In this document: piece by piece, positions 10,232-19,258 of the stretch | Layout: every line of letters starts with the position of its first letter | Numbering within the stretch: position 1 is the first letter of the stretch | From: Lachnoclostridium sp. | Lineage (GTDB): Bacteria > Bacillota > Clostridia > Lachnospirales > Lachnospiraceae | Direction of reading: 5' to 3' | NCBI GenBank assembly: GCA_023665475.1 | Contig: JAMPEB010000015.1 | Location: forward strand, 1 to 64,000 | Length of the DNA: 64,000 nucleotides | Program-made: the position numbers and the translations under genes | Notes under the pieces: model-generated | Seen by the model: the letters and a program-made list of their open reading frames with translations, nothing else | The model's database searches: none | Told to the model about the DNA's origin: nothing

Positions 10232-10256
10232 GCCGCCGAAGGCGGCATGGAGATTA
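10232..10256 (+). promoter_or_regulatory. Hairpin plus ribosome binding site cassette before recD2
   Basis: GCCGCC-GAA-GGCGGC forms a 6-bp stem immediately followed by ATGGAGA, then the recD2 ATG. The same arrangement (CCGCCGAAAGCGGCATGGAGG) stands before the genes at 30433 and 56163. In each case the first ATG is part of the Shine-Dalgarno segment and the following ATG is the likely start. Confidence 0.6.
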
Positions 10257-10258
10257 AT

Positions 10259-12496
10259 ATGGAGATAATAAGCGGATATGTAGAACATATCATTTTTCAA
10301 AACCCTGAAAACGGTTATACGGTTATGAATCTGATGAAAGAAGGAAAGGAAGTCACTTGCGTCGGTATGTGCAAGGGGCTTAGCCAGGGACAGGATATAG
10401 AGGCACAGGGGGAGTATATAGAACATCCGGTATACGGTTCCCAGTTCAAAATAGCACAGTATCATACAGTAGCGCCCAAAGATAGCGCAAGTATGGAGCG
10501 CTATCTCGGCTCCGGGGCAGTCAAGGGAGTGGGAGCGGCTCTGGCGGCACGCATTGTGAAAAAATTCGGGGACGATACTTTTCGCATCATAGAAGAGGAG
10601 CCGGAGAGGCTGGCGGAAGTGAAAGGCATCAGCGAGAGGAAGGCCAGAGAAATTGCCGTTCAGATGGAAGAAAAAAAGGATTTGCAGGAGGCACTGGTTT
10701 ATTTGCAGCAATATGGCATTTCCAACAATCTGGCAATAAAGATTTATGATACTTACGGCATGGATTTATACGGTATTATGCGGGAGAATCCATACCGTCT
10801 GGCGGAGGATGTTCACGGAGTGGGTTTCAAAATGGCGGACGAGATTGCCGCCAGAGTGGGGATTCACACGGATTCCGACTACCGTATCCGAAGCGGAATT
10901 TTATATACTCTTTTGCAGGCGTCGGGGGAGGGGCATTGTTATCTTCCCATGAAGCTTTTGCTGGAGCGTGCCGGGGCATTGCTTCAACTGCAGGAGGAAG
11001 CTGTGAAGCCGCAGGTGGATAATCTGATGATGGACAAAAAGCTTGTCATCAAAAACGACAGTGTCTTTGCATCCTCATATTATTATGCGGAATTAAATTG
11101 TGCCCATATGCTTTGTGAATTAAACTTGCGGATGGAATCTGAGGGGCTTCCCTCACAGGATGAAGCTGTGCGCAAACGATTGGAAAAAATAGCGGAAGAT
11201 CTGCGGATGGAGTTGGACGAACTACAGATACAGGCAGTGCTTGCATGTGTGCACAACGGACTTTTTCTGCTTTCGGGAGGACCGGGAACCGGAAAGACCA
11301 CTACTATCAATATGATTATCCGTTATTTTGAAGCGGAGGGACTTGACATTTATTTGGCGGCTCCTACGGGGCGGGCGGCAAAGCGCATGACAGAAGCTAC
11401 CGGATATGAGGCAAAGACCATACACAGACTTTTGGAGTTAAACAGTACGCTTTCGGATGAAACCGCAAAAAAGGTAAAGTTTGAGCGCAATGAGGAGAAT
11501 CCGCTGGAAGCGGATGTGATTATTATTGACGAGATGTCTATGGTGGACATCCAGCTTTTTCAATCTCTGCTGCGGGCTATGATACCCGGTACCCGGCTGA
11601 TTTTGGTGGGAGATGTAAACCAACTGCCTAGCGTGGGACCCGGACAGGTATTGCGGGATTTGATAGACAGCGGGCAGTTTCCCATGGTGGTGCTGCAAAA
11701 AATATTCAGGCAGGCCGAAAAAAGTGACATTATTGTCAATGCACACAGAATCAACCGTGGAGAGCAGATTGCACTAGACAATAAATCCAGGGATTTCTTT
11801 TTGTTGGAAAGAAACGACATCAATGTCATTTATAAACACATGATTCAGTTGATACAGGACAAGCTTCCCGGATATGTGAAGGCGACTTCCTTTGACATAC
11901 AGGTATTGACTCCTATGCGGAAGGGAAGTCTGGGATGCGAGACTTTGAACGGCATTTTGCAAAATTATCTGAATCCTTCCCATCCGGGCAAGAAGGAGTA
12001 TACCCGGGGAGACCTTATCTACCGGGAGGGTGATAAGGTCATGCAGATCAAAAATAACTATCAATTAGAGTGGGAAGTGGTCAGCCGGTACGGTATCCCT
12101 ATAGATAAGGGCGTGGGTGTGTTTAACGGGGATATGGGACGAATCCGCAAGATTGACGAGACGGCGGCATCGTTGACGGTAGAATTTGACGAACACAGGC
12201 AGGTAACCTATCCTTTTGCACTGCTGGAGGAATTGGAGCTGGCTTATGCCATTACCATTCACAAATCTCAGGGAAGCGAATATCCGGCAGTGATTATGCC
12301 GCTCTTGGGAGGACCGAAACTGCTGTTTAACAGAAATTTGTTATATACGGGAATTACCCGGGCAAAAAGCTGTGTGACGATTCTGGGAAGCAGCGCCGTT
12401 GTTCGGGAAATGATAGACAATACAAGTGAAAACAGGCGTTTTACTGCATTGGCGGAAAGGGTTTGCGAGGAAGGGAGGAGATTTTCAAATTCTTAA
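10259..12496 (+). CDS. recD2: RecD2-type ATP-dependent 5'-3' DNA helicase
   Basis: A superfamily 1B helicase of the RecD-like family found in bacteria lacking RecBC, implicated in DNA repair and replication-fork maintenance. The 745-residue product has the RecD2 N-terminal OB-like and helix-hairpin-helix region (YLGSGAVKGVGAALA, VKGISERKA, VHGVGFKMADEIA). The motor follows with Walker A GGPGTGKT near residue 345, Walker B IIIDEMSM, motif III LVGDVNQLPSVGPG, and the C-terminal YAITIHKSQGSEY and TGITRAK. I place the start at 10259 because GGAGA lies six bases upstream. An ATG at 10247 overlaps that site. The gene starts a long same-strand series and overlaps the comF frame. Confidence 0.95.
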   Translation: MEIISGYVEHIIFQNPENGYTVMNLMKEGKEVTCVGMCKGLSQGQDIEAQGEYIEHPVYGSQFKIAQYHTVAPKDSASMERYLGSGAVKGVGAALAARIVKKFGDDTFRIIEEEPERLAEVKGISERKAREIAVQMEEKKDLQEALVYLQQYGISNNLAIKIYDTYGMDLYGIMRENPYRLAEDVHGVGFKMADEIAARVGIHTDSDYRIRSGILYTLLQASGEGHCYLPMKLLLERAGALLQLQEEAVKPQVDNLMMDKKLVIKNDSVFASSYYYAELNCAHMLCELNLRMESEGLPSQDEAVRKRLEKIAEDLRMELDELQIQAVLACVHNGLFLLSGGPGTGKTTTINMIIRYFEAEGLDIYLAAPTGRAAKRMTEATGYEAKTIHRLLELNSTLSDETAKKVKFERNEENPLEADVIIIDEMSMVDIQLFQSLLRAMIPGTRLILVGDVNQLPSVGPGQVLRDLIDSGQFPMVVLQKIFRQAEKSDIIVNAHRINRGEQIALDNKSRDFFLLERNDINVIYKHMIQLIQDKLPGYVKATSFDIQVLTPMRKGSLGCETLNGILQNYLNPSHPGKKEYTRGDLIYREGDKVMQIKNNYQLEWEVVSRYGIPIDKGVGVFNGDMGRIRKIDETAASLTVEFDEHRQVTYPFALLEELELAYAITIHKSQGSEYPAVIMPLLGGPKLLFNRNLLYTGITRAKSCVTILGSSAVVREMIDNTSENRRFTALAERVCEEGRRFSNS

Positions 12497-13211
12497 AAAG
12501 TGGAGAATCTGGTGGGAATTTATTTTACAATTGGTATTTCCGAGGAGATGTCCGGTCTGTGATGAAATTGCACGGCCCTTTGGAGCCAAAATCTGCAAAG
12601 ATTGCGCGCCAAAGCTGAGGCGGGTTAGAGAACCCTGGTGTATGAAGTGCGGAAAGAAGCTGCATCGTGAGGAAGAGTATTGCACAGACTGCAGGCGCAG
12701 GGGGCATCGCTATATCAGGGGAAGGGCTTTGTACGAGTATGACAGTGTGGCAGCTTCCGTCTACAGGTTCAAATACGGGAAGCGCCGGGAATATGCGGAA
12801 TATTTTGGAGAGGAAATGAGCAGGCAGTTGGGAGAGTTTATCAGCCAGATAAATCCGGACGCCCTGATTCCCATTCCCTTGCACAAAAAGCGTATGCAGA
12901 AGAGAGGATACAATCAAGCCGCATTGTTGGCAAAGCGGATTGGCGATTGTCTGGGAGTTCCGGTATATGATAAACTCTTGATTCGGGTAAAAAATACCAT
13001 GCCTTTAAAGAGGCAAAATTTGGAAGAAAGACAAAATAATTTGAAAAGGGCTTTCAATATGGCTCAAAATGATGTAAAATTAAATACGATTATAATAATA
13101 GATGACATATACACCACGGGAAGTACCATAGATGAGGCTGCCTATGTTTTGCAGGCGGCAGGAATCAGCCAAATCTATTTTATTACCCTTGCCTGTGGCG
13201 CCGGCATCTGA
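12426..13211 (+). CDS. comFC: ComF-family phosphoribosyltransferase-like protein
   Basis: ComFC proteins carry an N-terminal zinc finger and a phosphoribosyltransferase fold, and are linked to DNA uptake in competent Bacillus. Here the zinc region shows four Cys pairs (CPVC, CKDC, CMKC, CTDC) within the first 90 residues or so. The phosphoribosyl-pyrophosphate loop IIIIDDIYTTGSTIDEA is near residue 220. The start is uncertain: the frame opens with a GTG inside recD2 and has no good binding site there, while a purine-rich GGGAGGAG lies just before an in-frame ATT near 12490. The true protein is probably about 240-261 residues. The next gene is yvyF, as in Bacillus. No comFA helicase is present here. 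Confidence 0.9.
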   Translation: MKTGVLLHWRKGFARKGGDFQILKKWRIWWEFILQLVFPRRCPVCDEIARPFGAKICKDCAPKLRRVREPWCMKCGKKLHREEEYCTDCRRRGHRYIRGRALYEYDSVAASVYRFKYGKRREYAEYFGEEMSRQLGEFISQINPDALIPIPLHKKRMQKRGYNQAALLAKRIGDCLGVPVYDKLLIRVKNTMPLKRQNLEERQNNLKRAFNMAQNDVKLNTIIIIDDIYTTGSTIDEAAYVLQAAGISQIYFITLACGAGI

Positions 13212-13266
13212 GAGAACCTGTTAATGTAATCTTATCATGCAATCTTGCATAGAAATGAGGTAGACT

Positions 13267-13674
13267 ATGAATGTAAAAAATTGTAGAGGTTGTGGAAAGC
13301 TTTTTAACTATGTGAGTGGTCCTTATATGTGTCCTGCCTGCCGTGAAAAGATGGAGGAAAAATTTCAGGAAGTGAAGGAATTTATCCGCTCAAATCCCGG
13401 AGTTCATATCCATGAGATAGCTGAAGCCTGTGATGTAGACCCGAGTCAAATCAGGCAGTGGCTGAGAGATGATCGTCTGGAAGTAACGGAGGATTCGCCC
13501 ATTTTCTTAAACTGCGAAGGCTGCGGAGCATCCATCCGTTCCGGAAAATATTGCGATAAATGCAAGAATGCTTTAGCCAGCGGTTTTAACAATATATTGG
13601 CGGCTAATCGGCCGAAGACTGCGGAACCGGAAAAGAGACAGAAGGATAACCCTAAGATGAGGTTTCTGTCCTGA
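13267..13674 (+). CDS. yvyF: Flagellar-operon zinc-ribbon protein, YvyF type
   Basis: A 135-residue protein with an N-terminal zinc ribbon (CRGC then CPAC), a central helix-turn-helix-like stretch (IHEIAEACDVDPSQIRQWL), and a second ribbon (CEGC then CDKC). This matches the family known as flagellar operon protein YvyF (TIGR03826), located after comFC and before flgM in Bacillus subtilis. The comFC-yvyF pair is kept here, but flgM, flgK and flgL do not follow. Its biochemical role is not well known. The winged-helix-like core suggests nucleic acid or regulator binding, which is inference. A GAGG site precedes the ATG. Confidence 0.8.
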   Translation: MNVKNCRGCGKLFNYVSGPYMCPACREKMEEKFQEVKEFIRSNPGVHIHEIAEACDVDPSQIRQWLRDDRLEVTEDSPIFLNCEGCGASIRSGKYCDKCKNALASGFNNILAANRPKTAEPEKRQKDNPKMRFLS

Positions 13675-13710
13675 TGTCTGCTGTCAAGTTCTTTCACCGG
13701 GAGGATTAAG

Positions 13711-14097
13711 ATGTTAAATGAAGAGAGAATCATCTTGATGACAAAAATGGCGGCTTATGAGGCACATGAAGGCAAAAAGAACATGTCCATCGGCAAGTAT
13801 TTCAGGAGTGACTATATAGCCATTCAGGTGATGAAGTCGGTAATCAGCGCAACGATTGCTTTTGCCATTGGATTTGCCCTGTTTATCTTTTATGATTTTG
13901 AGATGTTCATGCAGGATATTTATAAAATGGACTTGATTGTCTTTGCCAGAAATGTTTTAATATATTATGCTGTGGCGGTAGTGGGGTACGGAGGCATTTC
14001 CTATGTTATCTGCTCTTACCGCTATGCAAAAGCCAAAAAGAGCCTGAAGCGTTATTCACACAATCTTAAGAAATTGAACTCATTATATGATGAATAA
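13711..14097 (+). CDS. Conserved small membrane protein, function unknown
   Basis: A 128-residue protein not assigned to a family. It has a charged N-terminal 45 residues, two transmembrane helices (VISATIAFAIGFALFIF near 50-68 and VLIYYAVAVVGYGGISYVI near 88-108), and a basic C-terminal tail ending in KRYSHNLKKLNSLYDE. Both ends are predicted to be cytoplasmic. GGGAGG lies eight bases before the ATG, so expression looks efficient. It sits between yvyF and another unknown membrane protein, upstream of cdaA, all on one strand with short gaps. A structural partner role for the next gene product is possible but unsupported by any motif. Confidence 0.7.
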   Translation: MLNEERIILMTKMAAYEAHEGKKNMSIGKYFRSDYIAIQVMKSVISATIAFAIGFALFIFYDFEMFMQDIYKMDLIVFARNVLIYYAVAVVGYGGISYVICSYRYAKAKKSLKRYSHNLKKLNSLYDE

Positions 14098-14130
14098 CGC
14101 AGTGCTTCTTATAGAAGCATGGAGGATAGC

Positions 14131-15246
14131 ATGACTACTTTATTAGAATTAAGGGAAAAACTAAAATGGATATTCAGCAAAAATGAAGTGTTTATTCTGC
14201 CGGTTATTAAATTTTTGCTGGCATTTATCATATTTGGCACGATTAACGGTCAAATGAAATATATGACAAAATTGGATAACATTGCCATTGTGCTGGTAGT
14301 AGCGTTAGCATGTTCTTTTCTGCCGACAAGTGCAATGATTGTTTTGGCGGCAGTATTCACAATTTTGCATATGTATGCCCTCTCCATGGAGGTGGCGGCG
14401 GTAGGTCTGTGTATTTATCTGCTGATGTTCCTTTTGTTTTTCCGTTTTAGTCCCAAGGATTCGCTGGTGGTGGTGCTGACTCCGCTGCTGTTTTTGTTTA
14501 AGATTCCTTATGTGATGCCCGTGGCGATGGGACTTATCGGAGGTCCGGCGTCCGCCGTGTCGGTAGGATGCGGAGTTGTGGTTTATTTTCTGCTTTTGGC
14601 CGTAACCGGCAATGCCAGTATGATTAATACGATGGGAGAGGAAGATGCAGCCGCAAAAATTCGTCTGATGATTAACAGCGTTTTGGCAAACAAGCAGATG
14701 ATGGTTGTGACAGCCGCTTTTGTGATTACTGTTATTGTGGTATATCTGATTCGCAGGATGTCTATGGATTATTCGTGGACAATAGCTATGATTGCAGGGG
14801 CTATGACGGAATTGGTGATTCTTCTGGTAGGTGATTTATTGTATGATATCAATATATCCATCGTCAACGCAATACTCGGCGGGATTGTGGCAATTTTAGT
14901 CGGGAAGACGGTGGAGTTTTTCCGGTTTTGTGTGGATTACAGCCGTACTGAGAAAGTACAGTTTGAAGATGACGAATATTACTATTATGTGAAAGCGGTG
15001 CCAAAGATGACGGTGACGGCACAGACCAATACGGTGAAGAAAATTAATACACAGCGTTCGTCAGGGACCCGGGAAGGCAGAAGTGTCACGACCGAGAGAA
15101 CCGGAACCCGCACAAATTCTTCCCGGACACAGTATAGAACAAGAGAACAACAGGAACTCAGAAGCGCCGGAGGCCGCAGAAGCGTTACTATGAACAGTAA
15201 TAATATGGCGGAATCGGCAGACGATGATTATGAAGAAATATTTTAG
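14131..15246 (+). CDS. Polytopic membrane protein with basic Ser/Arg tail, function unknown
   Basis: A 371-residue protein with about eight hydrophobic helices in the first 270 residues, then a cytoplasmic tail. The tail starts with an acidic and Tyr-rich patch (DDEYYYYV) and continues as a low-complexity, Arg/Ser/Thr-rich region (SGTREGRSVTTERTGTRT) to the end. The start at 14131 follows GGAGG by seven bases. An ATG at 14119 overlaps that site. I recognise no family. Placement 25 bases before cdaA, in the same strand run, suggests a link to the c-di-AMP and cell-envelope module, for example as an envelope-stress or turgor-related protein, but that is inference. Confidence 0.72.
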   Translation: MTTLLELREKLKWIFSKNEVFILPVIKFLLAFIIFGTINGQMKYMTKLDNIAIVLVVALACSFLPTSAMIVLAAVFTILHMYALSMEVAAVGLCIYLLMFLLFFRFSPKDSLVVVLTPLLFLFKIPYVMPVAMGLIGGPASAVSVGCGVVVYFLLLAVTGNASMINTMGEEDAAAKIRLMINSVLANKQMMVVTAAFVITVIVVYLIRRMSMDYSWTIAMIAGAMTELVILLVGDLLYDINISIVNAILGGIVAILVGKTVEFFRFCVDYSRTEKVQFEDDEYYYYVKAVPKMTVTAQTNTVKKINTQRSSGTREGRSVTTERTGTRTNSSRTQYRTREQQELRSAGGRRSVTMNSNNMAESADDDYEEIF

Positions 15247-15271
15247 ACGGGGAGGTAAGGATTGAGGCGGT

Positions 15272-16150
15272 ATGCAGCAGTGGACCGACAGAATAAAGGA
15301 TTATTTTAATAATTTCAGCATATATGTGCCAACGATGGATTTCGGAGATGTGGTAGAAATCTTCATTATAGCCATTTTGCTGTATTATATTCTGGGGTGG
15401 ATGAAAAATACCCGGGCATGGGCTCTGTTAAAGGGTCTTATTGTTATCTGTATTTTTCTGCTGATAGCCAGCTTTTTCCAGATGAATACCATTCTCTGGA
15501 TGGCGCAAAATGTTTTGAGCTTTGCAGTGATGGCGCTGATTGTGATTATCCAGCCGGAGCTGCGGAAAGCACTGGAGGAATTAGGCCAAAAGAATATTCT
15601 TGCCTCGGTGATACCTTTTGACACGACACGCAGAGAGGAACTTTTCTCGGAAAAGACCATTAGCGAGATTGTCAAGGCTGCCGTGGAGATGGGAAGGGCA
15701 AAAACAGGCGCTCTGATAGTGATTGAACAGCAGATATCCTTAAAAGATTATGAGAGAACGGGGATTGATGTGGATGGTATCGTAAGCAGCCAGTTATTGA
15801 TTAATATTTTTGAGCATAATACGCCATTACATGACGGTGCTGTCATAATTCGGGGAAACAGGGTAGTGTCGGCTACTTGTTATCTTCCTCTTTCGGATAA
15901 TTTGGGTCTCAGTAAAAATTTGGGGACAAGGCATCGTGCAGGAGTGGGAATTTCAGAAGTAACGGATTCTCTGACTGTGATTGTGTCGGAAGAAAACGGG
16001 AAAATCAGTGTGGCATATGAGGGAGAATTGTATCGTAATCTGGATGCAGACGCTTTAAGGGCGCATATGGCAAAGATTTTAAACGGCGGAGCGGAAGAAT
16101 CCGCGAAGAGCAAGCATAAACGGAAGGGAAGGGGCCGGACTAAGAAATGA
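15272..16150 (+). CDS. cdaA: Membrane diadenylate cyclase CdaA
   Basis: CdaA makes cyclic di-AMP from two ATP, controlling potassium and osmolyte transport and wall homeostasis. The 292-residue protein has three N-terminal membrane helices within residues 25-92 and a cytoplasmic DAC domain. That domain shows the catalytic DGA motif (HDGAVII, near residue 188) and the RHR motif (GTRHRAG, near residue 219). The tail is strongly basic (KSKHKRKGRGRTKK). The stop overlaps the cdaR start (ATGA), and glmM follows, giving the conserved cdaA-cdaR-glmM operon in which CdaR and GlmM modulate the cyclase. A GAGG site lies just before the ATG. Confidence 0.97.
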   Translation: MQQWTDRIKDYFNNFSIYVPTMDFGDVVEIFIIAILLYYILGWMKNTRAWALLKGLIVICIFLLIASFFQMNTILWMAQNVLSFAVMALIVIIQPELRKALEELGQKNILASVIPFDTTRREELFSEKTISEIVKAAVEMGRAKTGALIVIEQQISLKDYERTGIDVDGIVSSQLLINIFEHNTPLHDGAVIIRGNRVVSATCYLPLSDNLGLSKNLGTRHRAGVGISEVTDSLTVIVSEENGKISVAYEGELYRNLDADALRAHMAKILNGGAEESAKSKHKRKGRGRTKK

Positions 16151-17433
16151 GAAAAAAATTGTTGCATAATTGGGGATTAAAACTGGCATCCCTTGTGCTT
16201 GCATTTGTATTATGGTTTCTGGTGGTGCAGAGCGACAATCCTAAAAAAACAGCGACTTTTAACAATGTACCTGTGAAATTGACAAATACACAGCTTCTGG
16301 AAAATGAGAATAAGGTTTATGAAGTTTTGGATAACACGGATGTGGTCAGAGTGACCGTATGCGCACCCAGAAAGACCATAGAAAAACTTCGCTCTACGGA
16401 TATTGTTGCAGAAGCGGATTTTAATAAACTGACGGATATTAATACCATAGCCATCAGCTATTATATCAACAGTGCAGACATAGATTCTACTACAATTGAT
16501 TATTACAAGGGAAATCATGAAGTGGTGCGTCTGAATGTGGAGGAGAAGGCGACCAGGTCAATTGCGTTGAAGCCGAATATTGCGGGGACTCCGGCTGACG
16601 GATATATGGTGGGAAACATTTCCTTGGATCAGAATATTATTGAGGTATCCGGACCGCAGTCTGTGGTTGAGACGCTTGCAGAGGCAAGAGTAGATATCAA
16701 TGTGGCAAACGCTACCAACAATTTGTCCGCAAATGTAGAAATACAGCTGTATGATAAGGAAGGAAATGTAGTAAAGCAGGATAATATAAGGCGGCATGTG
16801 GACTATGCCCATATTTCGGTAGAAGTCCTCGCGGTGAAATCTGTGCCGGTTGAGGTGTTGTATTCCGGAACCGTGGAAGAAGATTATATGGTTACGGGTG
16901 TGGTGGAAAGCGACCTGCCTTCTGTGCAGATTGCCGGTACTATGGCAAATATTGCAAAGGTGACGCAGATTACCATTCCGGAAGAGGATATCAGTGTTGA
17001 GGGAGCAACCGAAAATGTTGTGACAACGGTGGATATCAGGGATTATCTGCCGGATAATGTGAGGTTGGCAGACAGTCAGTTTAACGGTAAGGTAACGGTA
17101 ACCGTTTATGTGGAAGCGGTGCAGGAAAAGACCCTCCAGATTCCGGTGGAGAATCTGTCTGTTTCAAATGTGCCGGAGGGATATCAGGCGCTGCTGCTGG
17201 ACGGAACGGAAACTTATGAGCTGAAGGTCAAGGGACTGAGGGAACAGCTTACACGGTTGCATGCAAATACCTTAAAGGGAATCATAGATGTACAGCAGTG
17301 GATGAAGTCCGAAGAGTTGACCAGACTGACATTGGGCGATCATTATATGCCGGTTACCTTTACTTTTGAGGATGGCATAGAAGAGACAGAGCCGGTATTG
17401 ATTGCTGTAACCATTCAGGAAAATGAGGAATAG
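16147..17433 (+). CDS. cdaR: CdaA regulator CdaR (YbbR-domain protein)
   Basis: CdaR is a membrane-anchored extracytoplasmic protein that binds and regulates CdaA. The 428-residue product begins with a short basic stretch and one membrane helix (LASLVLAFVLWFLVV, about residues 12-28). Several repeats of the YbbR fold follow, recognisable by recurring segments such as TRSIALKPNIAG, VKSVPVEVLYSG and EKTLQIPVENLSV. It is translationally coupled to cdaA by a four-base overlap. The glmM frame begins within its last codons, although the preferred glmM start lies 34 bases after the cdaR stop. Confidence 0.93.
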   Translation: MRKKLLHNWGLKLASLVLAFVLWFLVVQSDNPKKTATFNNVPVKLTNTQLLENENKVYEVLDNTDVVRVTVCAPRKTIEKLRSTDIVAEADFNKLTDINTIAISYYINSADIDSTTIDYYKGNHEVVRLNVEEKATRSIALKPNIAGTPADGYMVGNISLDQNIIEVSGPQSVVETLAEARVDINVANATNNLSANVEIQLYDKEGNVVKQDNIRRHVDYAHISVEVLAVKSVPVEVLYSGTVEEDYMVTGVVESDLPSVQIAGTMANIAKVTQITIPEEDISVEGATENVVTTVDIRDYLPDNVRLADSQFNGKVTVTVYVEAVQEKTLQIPVENLSVSNVPEGYQALLLDGTETYELKVKGLREQLTRLHANTLKGIIDVQQWMKSEELTRLTLGDHYMPVTFTFEDGIEETEPVLIAVTIQENEE

Positions 17434-17467
17434 GAAATGCTGTAAAAGCAGAAATGAGGGTAAGAAA

Positions 17468-18817
17468 ATGGCAAGATTATTTGGAACGGATGGCGTAAGA
17501 GGCATTGCAAATGAGGAGTTGACGCCGAATCTGGCAATGCAGCTTGGGCAGGCAGGCGCTTATGTGCTTACTAAGGAGAAAAATCACAAACCTACTATTA
17601 TGGTGGGCTGCGATACCCGTATTTCGGGGGATATGTTGGCTAATGCATTGATGGCGGGAGCATGTTCCGTAGGAGCAAACTGTATTTATGTAGGTGTCCT
17701 TCCGACTCCTGCAGTTGCTTTTCTTACTCAAAAATATAAGGTGGATGCAGGGGTGGTAATTTCAGCGTCTCACAATCCTGTGGAATTTAACGGTATCAAA
17801 TTCTTTGACGGGGACGGATATAAACTGCCGGACGCAATGGAAGATGAAATAGAGTCGTTGATTCGCGGCGGAATGCCCGGCATTAAATTTCCTATTGGTC
17901 CCGGCGTGGGCAAGATCAAAATCAGGACGGATGCCCGCGAAGAATATATCAATCATGCCATGCATGCCGTCAATGTGGAATTAAACGGTATGAAAATAGT
18001 AGTGGATTGCGCAGAGGGAGCATCCTTTTATACATCTGTTGAGACACTGAAGGAATTGGGCGGAAATGTAGTTGCCATTCACAATAATCCGGATGGCACC
18101 AACATCAATGCAAACTGCGGTTCCACGCATATGCAGGAGCTGCAGGCAAGAGTGGTGTATGAGAAGGCGGCAATTGGTCTTGCCTTTGACGGAGATGCCG
18201 ACAGGCTTCTGGCAGTGGATGAAAACGGAAAAATTGTTGACGGAGACCAGATTATGGCAATCGTTGGCAATTATTTGAAAAGTCAGGGAAAACTGAAAAA
18301 AGATACCATTGTGGCAACGGTTATGAGCAATTTGGGATTTTCATTAATGTGCGACAGCCATAAAATCAATTTGGAGCGCACAAAAGTGGGAGACCGTTAT
18401 GTGCTGGAGCGAATGAAGGAGATTGGAGCAAGTTTGGGAGGCGAACAGTCCGGACATATTATTTTTCTGGATGAGAATACTACCGGTGACGGGCTTTTGA
18501 GCGCCTTACATCTGCTTCAGGTTATGGTACAGACCGGTAAGAGTCTGTCAGAGCTGGCAGGCATTATGGAGGTGCTGCCTCAGGCGCTTGTCAATGCAAA
18601 GGTGGCAAATCATAAAAAAGAGCGTTATATGGAATACCCGGAAGTTGCATCTGCCATTCAGGCATTGGAGGATAAATTTAACGGCGAGGGAAGAGTATTG
18701 ATACGTCCTTCCGGGACGGAGCCTCTGGTGCGTGTAATGATTGAGGGCAAGGATCAGCAGGTGATTCAGGAGGAAGCAACAAAACTGGCGAGTTTGATTC
18801 AGGATATTATGTTCTGA
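17468..18817 (+). CDS. glmM: Phosphoglucosamine mutase GlmM
   Basis: GlmM converts glucosamine-6-phosphate to glucosamine-1-phosphate, the step feeding UDP-GlcNAc and hence peptidoglycan and many sugars of the glycan locus further right. The product is 449 residues, the normal length. It starts with LFGTDGVRG, has the phosphoserine loop SASHNP (Ser101 by my count), the metal-binding loop FDGDADR, and the phosphate-binding loop RPSGTEPLVR. I use the ATG at 17468 because GAGGGTAAG precedes it and the family normally starts at this point. The frame is open for 15 codons upstream. GlmM also inhibits CdaA in other Firmicutes. Confidence 0.98.
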   Translation: MARLFGTDGVRGIANEELTPNLAMQLGQAGAYVLTKEKNHKPTIMVGCDTRISGDMLANALMAGACSVGANCIYVGVLPTPAVAFLTQKYKVDAGVVISASHNPVEFNGIKFFDGDGYKLPDAMEDEIESLIRGGMPGIKFPIGPGVGKIKIRTDAREEYINHAMHAVNVELNGMKIVVDCAEGASFYTSVETLKELGGNVVAIHNNPDGTNINANCGSTHMQELQARVVYEKAAIGLAFDGDADRLLAVDENGKIVDGDQIMAIVGNYLKSQGKLKKDTIVATVMSNLGFSLMCDSHKINLERTKVGDRYVLERMKEIGASLGGEQSGHIIFLDENTTGDGLLSALHLLQVMVQTGKSLSELAGIMEVLPQALVNAKVANHKKERYMEYPEVASAIQALEDKFNGEGRVLIRPSGTEPLVRVMIEGKDQQVIQEEATKLASLIQDIMF

Positions 18818-18836
18818 AACTTTTCCATAAAATGGC

Positions 18837-18865
18837 TTGTGATTGCTTCTGAAATCTGCTATTAT
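18837..18865 (+). promoter_or_regulatory. Promoter of ptsH
   Basis: TTGTGA and TATTAT are separated by 17 bases in the 107-base gap after glmM. The gap contains no other clear element. No terminator is seen after glmM, so readthrough is also possible. Confidence 0.5.
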
Positions 18866-18924
18866 AATAATTAAGAGAAGGGTACGGCACAAAACGATAG
18901 AATCAGCAGCATGGGAGGAAAGAT

Positions 18925-19188
18925 ATGGTAAGGCAGAAAGTAGTTATTAAAAATCCCACAGGTTTACATTTGCGTCCTGCAGGAATTTTGTGTAAGGAAG
19001 CAATGCAGTTTAAATCATTGATTACATTTACATTTCGTGACAATACGGCAAATGCAAAAAGTGTGTTGAGCGTACTGGGGGCATGTGTGAAATGTGGCGA
19101 CGAGATAGAGTTCGTATGCGAAGGAGAAGATGAAGAGGAAGCTTTGAAATCTTTGGTAAATGCGGTGGAAAGCGGGCTTGGAGAGTAA
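18925..19188 (+). CDS. ptsH: HPr-type phosphocarrier protein
   Basis: HPr carries phosphate from enzyme I to sugar-specific IIA domains of the phosphotransferase system. In Firmicutes it also serves in catabolite repression when phosphorylated on Ser46. The 87-residue product has the catalytic His15 within NPTGLHLRPAG and Ser46 within NAKSVLSVLGAC, both at the canonical positions. Only the glmM neighbourhood is visible; ptsI is not adjacent. Cys residues (ACVKCG) after Ser46 are unusual compared with the common GI/GV sequence, so a Crh-like or regulatory variant cannot be excluded, although His15 is intact. The GGGAGGAAAG site is strong. Parts of its 3' end are duplicated downstream. Confidence 0.88.
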   Translation: MVRQKVVIKNPTGLHLRPAGILCKEAMQFKSLITFTFRDNTANAKSVLSVLGACVKCGDEIEFVCEGEDEEEALKSLVNAVESGLGE

Positions 19189-19202
19189 TATCGAAAGAAT
19201 TA

Positions 19203-19238
19203 AAAAGGGACTGCCGCATGATATGCGCAGTCCCTTTT
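19203..19238 (+). terminator. Rho-independent terminator of ptsH
   Basis: AAAAGGGACTGC pairs perfectly with GCAGTCCCTTTT around a short CGCAT-rich loop. The stem-flanking T run gives a standard terminator. It resembles the terminator at 22747-22791 (AAAGGACTGC...GCAGTCCTTT). Confidence 0.85.
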
Positions 19239-19258
19239 GATATCATTGCAAATCCATG

